64,000 nt of DNA from NCBI RefSeq assembly GCF_002286785.1, contig NZ_MUJY01000118.1:1-64000 (forward strand), written 5' to 3'. A model generated the notes under the pieces. It made no database searches. It was not told where the DNA came from and saw only the letters and a program-made list of their open reading frames with translations. Made by a program: the position numbers and the translations under genes. This document shows positions 59,615 through 64,000 of this stretch, one piece after another. This stretch comes from Pseudomonas sp. PIC25 (lineage in GTDB: Bacteria; Pseudomonadota; Gammaproteobacteria; Pseudomonadales; Pseudomonadaceae). The number at the start of each line of letters is the position of its first letter. The stretch's first letter is position 1.

Positions 59615-60928
59615 ATGACTCTGCGAAAAATCGCAGGGCTAGGAGCCCTTTTGTCCCTCGTACCGGGCCTTGCCCTGGCCGAGGAACCGACCCTGAACAG
59701 TGGCGACACGGCTTGGATGCTGGTCGCGACTGCGTTGGTGCTGTTCATGACCATCCCCGGCCTGGCGTTGTTCTATGCCGGTATGGTGCGTTCCAAGAAT
59801 GTCCTCTCGGTGCTGATGCAATGCTTCGCCATCACCGGGTTGATCAGTGTCCTGTGGGTGATCTACGGCTACAGCCTGGCGTTCGATACCACGGGCATGG
59901 AGCAAGGCGTCACCAATCTCAATTCCTTCATCGGCGGCCTGTCGAAAGCCTTCCTCGCCGGCCTGGGTACCGAGAGCCTGGTGGCCGGCATCCCGGAAAG
60001 CGTGTTCATCACCTTTCAGATGACCTTCGCCATCATCACGCCCGCCCTGATCGTCGGTGCCTTCGCCGAGCGCATGAAGTTCTCCGCCATGCTGATCTTC
60101 ATGGCGGTCTGGTTCACCGTGGTCTATGCACCCATCGCCCACATGGTCTGGAGCGGTGACGGCGCACTGATGTGGGACTGGGGCGTGCTCGATTTCGCCG
60201 GCGGCACCGTGGTGCACATCAACGCCGGTATTGCCGGCCTGGTGGCCTGCCTGGTACTGGGCAAGCGCAAGGGGTATCCGACCACCGCCATGGCACCGCA
60301 CAACCTCGGCTACACCCTGATCGGCGCCAGCATGCTCTGGGTCGGCTGGTTCGGCTTCAACGCGGGCTCCGCGGTGGCCGCCAACGGCACCGCTGGCATG
60401 GCCATGCTGGTCACCCAGATCGCCACCGCTACCGCGGCCCTGGCCTGGATGTTCGCCGAGTGGATCACCCACCGCAAACCCAGCGTCCTGGGTATCGCCT
60501 CCGGCGCCGTCGCCGGCCTGGTGGCCATCACCCCGGCTTCCGGTACCGCCGGCCCGATGGGGGCGCTGGTGATCGGCCTGGCCGCCGGTGTCATCTGCTT
60601 CTTCTGCGCCACCAGCCTGAAACGCAAGCTGGGCTACGACGACTCGCTGGACGTATTCGGTGTGCACGCCGTCGGCGGCATCGTCGGCGCGATCCTGACC
60701 GGTGCGTTCGCCGCGCCGTCGCTGGGCGGTTTCGGCGAGGTGGAAAGTATCGCCGGGCAGCTCTGGGTGCAGATCGAAGGCGTGCTGTTCACGGTCATCT
60801 ACACCGCTGTGGTGACCTTCGTGATCCTGAAGGTGATTGACCTCGTGATGGGCTTGCGTGTCAGCGAAGAGGAGGAGACCGTCGGCCTCGATCTCTCCCT
60901 GCACAACGAGCGCGGATACAACCTATAA
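59615..60928 (+). CDS. amtB: ammonium transporter AmtB (copy 1)
   Basis: A 437-residue transporter with an N-terminal signal peptide (RKIAGLGALLSLVPGLALAEE), then about 11 membrane segments. The conserved pore histidines occur in GGTVVHINAGIAG and FGVHAVGGIVG, and the selectivity tryptophan in HMVWSGDG. The C-terminal cytoplasmic tail SEEEETVGLDLSLHNERGY binds GlnK. It is 32 bp downstream of glnK, and corresponds to PA5287 in P. aeruginosa. Confidence 0.96.
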   Translation: MTLRKIAGLGALLSLVPGLALAEEPTLNSGDTAWMLVATALVLFMTIPGLALFYAGMVRSKNVLSVLMQCFAITGLISVLWVIYGYSLAFDTTGMEQGVTNLNSFIGGLSKAFLAGLGTESLVAGIPESVFITFQMTFAIITPALIVGAFAERMKFSAMLIFMAVWFTVVYAPIAHMVWSGDGALMWDWGVLDFAGGTVVHINAGIAGLVACLVLGKRKGYPTTAMAPHNLGYTLIGASMLWVGWFGFNAGSAVAANGTAGMAMLVTQIATATAALAWMFAEWITHRKPSVLGIASGAVAGLVAITPASGTAGPMGALVIGLAAGVICFFCATSLKRKLGYDDSLDVFGVHAVGGIVGAILTGAFAAPSLGGFGEVESIAGQLWVQIEGVLFTVIYTAVVTFVILKVIDLVMGLRVSEEEETVGLDLSLHNERGYNL

Positions 60929-61005
60929 GTACACGAAGCGCGCCCGGAGCCAACCCGGGCGCCTCAACCGCACGGCGCCGCAAGCGCCAGGGCAAGGGGT
61001 AAACC

Positions 61006-62256
61006 ATGGAAAACACCGCTTTGATTCCTTTGCAGTACGCATTGGATACCTTCTACTTTCTGGTTTGCGGCGCGTTGGTGATGTGGATGGCGGCGGGGTT
61101 CGCCATGCTCGAAGCCGGCCTGGTGCGGGCCAAGAACACCACCGAGATTCTCACCAAGAACGTGGCGCTGTATGCCGTCGCCTGCGTGATGTACATGCTG
61201 GTCGGCTACCACATCATGTACTCCAGCCCGGAAGGCGGCATCCTCCCCAGCATCGGTTTCCTGCTCGGTGACGAGCATGCCGTCGACGTGGTTGCGGCAG
61301 GTGGCGAAGACGCGCCGTATTACTCCGCGCGTGCCGACTTCTTCTTCCAAGTGGTGTTCGTCGCCACTGCCATGTCGATCGTTTCCGGCGCCGTCGCTGA
61401 GCGCATGAAGCTCTGGACCTTCCTCGCCTTCGCGGTGGTGATGACCGGCTTCATCTACCCGGTGGAAGGCTACTGGAAGTGGGGCTCGGGCTTCCTCAAC
61501 GCTGCCGGCTTCCTCGACTATGCCGGCTCCGGCGTGGTGCACATGACCGGCGCCGCCGCAGCCCTGGCCGGTGTCCTGCTGCTCGGCCCGCGCAAGGGCA
61601 AGTACGGCGCGAACGGCCAGGTCAACGCGATTCCCGGCGCCAACCTGCCGCTGGCCACCCTCGGCACCTTCATCCTGTGGATGGGCTGGTTCGGCTTCAA
61701 CGGCGGTTCGCAGCTCAAGACCAGTACCATCGAAGACGCCAGCGCCGTGGCCAACGTGTTCGTCAACACCAACATGGCCGCTGCCGGTGGCCTGATCGCC
61801 GCGCTGATCGTTGCCCGCATCCTGTTCGGCAAGGCCGACCTGACCATGGCCCTCAACGGTGCCCTGGCCGGTCTGGTGGCGATCACCGCCGAGCCGCTGA
61901 CCCCGAGCGCCATCCAGGCCACCCTGATCGGCGGCGTCGGTGGCGTGCTAGTAGTGTTCAGCATCCTGGGTCTGGACAAGCTGAAGATCGACGATCCGGT
62001 CGGTGCCATCTCGGTTCACGGCGTGGTCGGCATCTGGGGCCTGCTGGCCGTCTGCCTGACCAATGCCGATGCGAGCATCGGTGCCCAGTTGCTGGGGATC
62101 GGCTGCATCTTCGCCTGGGTATTCGTCGCCAGCCTGATCGTCTGGGGCATTCTCAAGCTGGTCGTCGGCTTGCGTGTCAGCGAGGAAGAAGAATACGAAG
62201 GCGTGGATATCGCCGAATGCGGCATGGAAGCCTATCCGGAATTCACCAAGCAGTGA
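61006..62256 (+). CDS. second ammonium transporter (Amt family)
   Basis: A 416-residue Amt protein without a cleavable signal peptide. It has about 11 membrane segments, pore histidines in [16 protein letters not shown] and [11 protein letters not shown], and a C-terminal tail [16 protein letters not shown] that keeps the GlnK-binding pattern. It lies 77 bp after amtB, with no promoter seen, so it should be part of the glnK operon. P. aeruginosa PAO1 has one Amt at this place; P. stutzeri, as I recall, has glnK-amtB1-amtB2. Confidence 0.93.
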   Translation: MENTALIPLQYALDTFYFLVCGALVMWMAAGFAMLEAGLVRAKNTTEILTKNVALYAVACVMYMLVGYHIMYSSPEGGILPSIGFLLGDEHAVDVVAAGGEDAPYYSARADFFFQVVFVATAMSIVSGAVAERMKLWTFLAFAVVMTGFIYPVEGYWKWGSGFLNAAGFLDYAGSGVVHMTGAAAALAGVLLLGPRKGKYGANGQVNAIPGANLPLATLGTFILWMGWFGFNGGSQLKTSTIEDASAVANVFVNTNMAAAGGLIAALIVARILFGKADLTMALNGALAGLVAITAEPLTPSAIQATLIGGVGGVLVVFSILGLDKLKIDDPVGAISVHGVVGIWGLLAVCLTNADASIGAQLLGIGCIFAWVFVASLIVWGILKLVVGLRVSEEEEYEGVDIAECGMEAYPEFTKQ

Positions 62257-62271
62257 TTCCGCGATAACGTT

Positions 62272-62302
62272 CAAAGGGCGCTACGGCGCCCTTTGTTTTT
62301 TT
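62272..62302 (+). terminator. intrinsic terminator of the glnK-amt operon
   Basis: A 10-bp perfect stem (62272-62281 with 62286-62295), loop TACG, followed by seven T residues. It separates the nitrogen operon from yjbQ. Confidence 0.92.
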
Positions 62303-62350
62303 CGGGGCCGCGCTAGAATGCCGCGCCAGACCTGTGCGGGAGATCCGAAC

Positions 62351-62773
62351 ATGTGGCAGCAGAGCCTGATTACCCTGCGTGCGCGCCCTCGCGGTTTTCA
62401 TCTGATCACCGACGAGCTGGTCGCGGCATTGCCGGAACTGTCTCGTTGCAAGGCGGGTCTGTTACATCTCTGGCTGCAGCACACATCGGCGTCCTTGACC
62501 ATCAACGAGAACGCCGACGCGGCAGTGCGGCGGGACTTCGAACGATTCTTCAACCGTCTGGTGCCCCAGGGCGCGGAAGGCTACGAACACGATTACGAAG
62601 GTCCGGACGACCTGCCGGCGCACTTCAAGGCGAGCCTGCTCGGCTGTCAGTTGAGCTTGCCGGTGAGTGTGGGGCGTCTGGCGCTGGGGACTTGGCAGGG
62701 TATCTACCTGGGGGAGCACCGCGATCACGGCGGCGCCCGTCGGGTCCTGGCGACCCTGCATGGCGATTTTTGA
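62351..62773 (+). CDS. yjbQ: YjbQ (UPF0047) family protein
   Basis: A 140-residue beta-rich protein with the family motifs [20 protein letters not shown] (split here) and [16 protein letters not shown], both carrying histidines probably used for metal binding. Members have weak thiamine-phosphate synthase activity in E. coli, though the role is unsettled. The ATG at 62351 starts the conserved MWQQSLI. It is a separate unit between the operon terminator and sutA. Confidence 0.92.
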   Translation: MWQQSLITLRARPRGFHLITDELVAALPELSRCKAGLLHLWLQHTSASLTINENADAAVRRDFERFFNRLVPQGAEGYEHDYEGPDDLPAHFKASLLGCQLSLPVSVGRLALGTWQGIYLGEHRDHGGARRVLATLHGDF

Positions 62774-62800
62774 GCGGCACCCCCTTCACGGGGCGCCCTG

Positions 62801-62866
62801 GATCGGGTGGAATGCGACCGTGGCGTCGCTCCGCGGAGCAGTTCCGAAGGTCGCGGCCACTCGATC
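62801..62866. repeat. structured inverted-repeat element between yjbQ and sutA
   Basis: A 10-bp outer stem (62801-62810 with 62857-62866, one G-T pair), a 6-bp middle stem (62814-62819 with 62849-62854) and an inner perfect palindrome GCTCCGCGGAGC (62828-62839) nest in 66 bases. This could be a REP-like element, a transcript terminator for yjbQ or a structured RNA in the sutA leader region. No T tract follows. Confidence 0.45.
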
Positions 62867-62893
62867 GGAACGGTTGTTGAAATTTTTCCGGTG

Positions 62894-62924
62894 GCGCACG
62901 TAGCGTGCGCGGCTGGGCTATAAC
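62894..62924 (+). promoter_or_regulatory. sutA promoter with overlapping palindrome
   Basis: TATAAC (62919-62924) is a probable -10 box, about 33 bp ahead of the sutA ATG. Just upstream GCGCACG-TAG-CGTGCGC (62894-62910) is a perfect dyad that spans where a -35 box would lie; no -35 consensus is present. This may be a regulator site overlapping the promoter. Confidence 0.45.
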
Positions 62925-62956
62925 TAACCTGCTTTTCGCAAGTCATGAGGTTGAAC

Positions 62957-63277
62957 ATGAGCGACGAAGAACTGGAACAAGACGAGCTGGAAGGGGCTGA
63001 CGAGGAGGACGGCGAGGAACTGGCCGCCGCTGATGAGGGTGATGCCGAGATCGAGAGCGATGACGAGCGCGTAGCCGCGCCTGGCAAGAAAGCCAAGGCG
63101 GCTGTCGAGGTCGACGAATTGCCGAGTATCGAAGCCAAGCAGAAGGAACGTGAAGCGCTGGCCCGGGCGATGGAAGAGTTCCTCGCGCGTGGCGGCAAAG
63201 TGCAGGAAGTCGAGCCGAACGTCGTCGCTGACCCGCCGAAAAAGCCGGACAGCAAGTACGGTAGCCGGCCTATCTGA
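62957..63277 (+). CDS. sutA: RNA polymerase-binding slow-growth regulator SutA
   Basis: A 106-residue acidic protein. The N-terminal half is largely glutamate and aspartate (MSDEELEQDELEGADEED), the central part has KKAKAAVEVDELPSIEAKQKE and the C-terminal tail NVVADPPKKPDSKYGSRPI is highly conserved. SutA of P. aeruginosa (PA5285) binds RNA polymerase and raises rRNA and housekeeping transcription in slow-growing cells. An in-frame ATG four codons upstream (62945) is possible; the start at 62957 fits known SutA. An intrinsic terminator follows. Confidence 0.94.
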   Translation: MSDEELEQDELEGADEEDGEELAAADEGDAEIESDDERVAAPGKKAKAAVEVDELPSIEAKQKEREALARAMEEFLARGGKVQEVEPNVVADPPKKPDSKYGSRPI

Positions 63278-63299
63278 GCACCCGGATGCTGACGAAAGA

Positions 63300-63323
63300 G
63301 CCCGCGCATGACGCGGGCTTTTT
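63300..63323 (+). terminator. intrinsic terminator of sutA
   Basis: Stem GCCCGCG (63300-63306) with CGCGGGC (63312-63318), loop CATGA, followed by five T residues. Confidence 0.92.
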
Positions 63324-63379
63324 CATGCCCGACGTTTATGCCGTCGGTAGCGGATGGCAGTGGTTCGGCCGGGTGACGA

Positions 63380-64000
63380 TCACCAGCCCGACAGCAGTGC
63401 CGGCAATTCGGCCAGGCTGCGGATTTCCGCGTCCGGTGCGCGCTCGACCGGCCAGGCCTTGCCCTGCGGGTTGTACCAGATGGCCCGGAGCCCGGCAGCC
63501 TGCGCCCCCTGGACGTCGTCGTTGGGATGGTCGCCAATATGGACGGCATACTCGGCCTCCACACCGGCGCGCTTGAGCGCTTCGCGGAAGGGATGGGGAT
63601 CGGGCTTGCCCACGCCCAGTTCTTCGGCGCAGAGGGCGAACTGAAAATAGTCGGCCAGCCCCAGGCGGCGGACGTCCGCGTTGCCGTTGGTGAGTACGCC
63701 GAGGCGGTAGCGATTGGCGAGGACTTCCAGTGTCGGGTGCACTTCGGGGAACAGCGCTACCTTGTGCCGTGCGGCCAGGAAGACCTGGAAACCGCTTTCG
63801 GCGAGCGCCATGGCCTCCCGGTGTGGATAGCCGGCGTCTTCGAGGGCATGGAAGAGGATGCGCCGCCGTAGCTCGCTGAGGCGATGCTTCAGGGCGGGCT
63901 CCTTTTCCAGCAGGCGGGCGCGGATCGCCCACAGGTGTTCGATGGGTACCGGGCCGAGGCGTGGGGCATACAGGCCGAGCCATTCGCGCAACGCCGCCTC
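63380..64000 (-). CDS. HAD family hydrolase (C-terminal part, truncated by the window end)
   Basis: The last about 207 codons of a HAD-superfamily phosphatase. The codons continue past the right edge (they encode E-A-A-L-R before the first seen internal start), so the N-terminal motif I (DxD) is outside. Present are motif II VLTNGN, motif III lysine in GVGKPDPHPF and motif IV IGDHPNDDVQG. Length and position match the HAD protein encoded beside sutA/xerC in Pseudomonas (near PA5281). Substrate unknown. Confidence 0.9.
   Translation of the reverse strand, partial: EAALREWLGLYAPRLGPVPIEHLWAIRARLLEKEPALKHRLSELRRRILFHALEDAGYPHREAMALAESGFQVFLAARHKVALFPEVHPTLEVLANRYRLGVLTNGNADVRRLGLADYFQFALCAEELGVGKPDPHPFREALKRAGVEAEYAVHIGDHPNDDVQGAQAAGLRAIWYNPQGKAWPVERAPDAEIRSLAELPALLSGW

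Overview
The window is chromosomal core sequence of a high-GC Pseudomonas, closest in content to the P. aeruginosa group. The evidence is the gene set and its order: rubredoxin / rubredoxin reductase / HU, recG-oxyR, spoT-rpoZ-gmk-yicC, rph, crc, pyrE, argB-algC-dut-coaBC, radC, rpmBG, the pau polyamine genes, lrp-dadA-ridA-dadX-pauR, a cytochrome c5, xpt, rep, a ProE-like c-di-GMP phosphodiesterase, a MATE pump, comM-ubiK-glnK-amtB, yjbQ and sutA. As I remember it, this follows P. aeruginosa PAO1 PA5351 down to about PA5281, with local insertions and losses. No tRNA or rRNA gene, insertion sequence, prophage, integrase or CRISPR array is visible. Almost every base is explained by ordinary, densely packed genes with short intergenic regions.

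Layout. 1-1000: hairpins, a REP-like repeat and a small winged-helix regulator with a tandem palindrome upstream. 1-4.3 kb: electron transfer (rubredoxin and its reductase), HU and two small unassigned proteins. 4.3-12.1 kb: a YbaK-HDOD fusion, recG-oxyR, an epimerase-like protein overlapping an AraC regulator, a LysE exporter and a lipoprotein. 12.1-16.8 kb: the leftward ridA-spoT-rpoZ-gmk-yicC block (stringent response, omega subunit, guanylate metabolism). 17-28 kb: rph, crc (catabolite repression), pyrE, argB, the long membrane form of algC, dut, coaBC, radC and a peptide-binding lipoprotein-like SBP. 28.4-28.8 kb: rpmBG with promoter and terminator.

29-44.3 kb is a catabolic block for polyamines and D-/L-alanine. 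gabT2-like transaminase and pauC aldehyde dehydrogenase diverge from a shared promoter region; a PauB-type FAD oxidase, the cupin regulator PauR, and Lrp/DadR with dadA-ridA-dadX follow. Together they take putrescine, cadaverine or gamma-glutamyl-polyamines to amino acids, and interconvert and oxidise alanine. A MocR regulator with a divergent DUF1127 gene, an OmpA-like protein, an MFS transporter and a phospholipase-D-type lipoprotein are interspersed.

44.4-58.8 kb: a CoA-transferase-type protein with a cupin partner, xpt, rep, two tandem ProE-like EAL proteins (a local duplication), a MATE exporter, a LysR regulator with an SMP-30 lactonase, comM and ubiK. 58.8-64 kb: a nitrogen-control operon (sigma-54-type promoter, glnK, two ammonium transporters in tandem), yjbQ, the RNA polymerase-binding regulator sutA and a HAD phosphatase cut by the window end.

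I found no convincing undescribed multi-gene system. The most interesting departures are the tandem ProE pair with a receiver-like domain lacking its phosphoacceptor, the palindromic operator near 780, a terminator placed between dadA-ridA and dadX, the inverted repeats in the gabT2/pauC promoter region, and a structured element upstream of sutA. All gene identities come from reading the sequence and from memory of the families; no database search was run.
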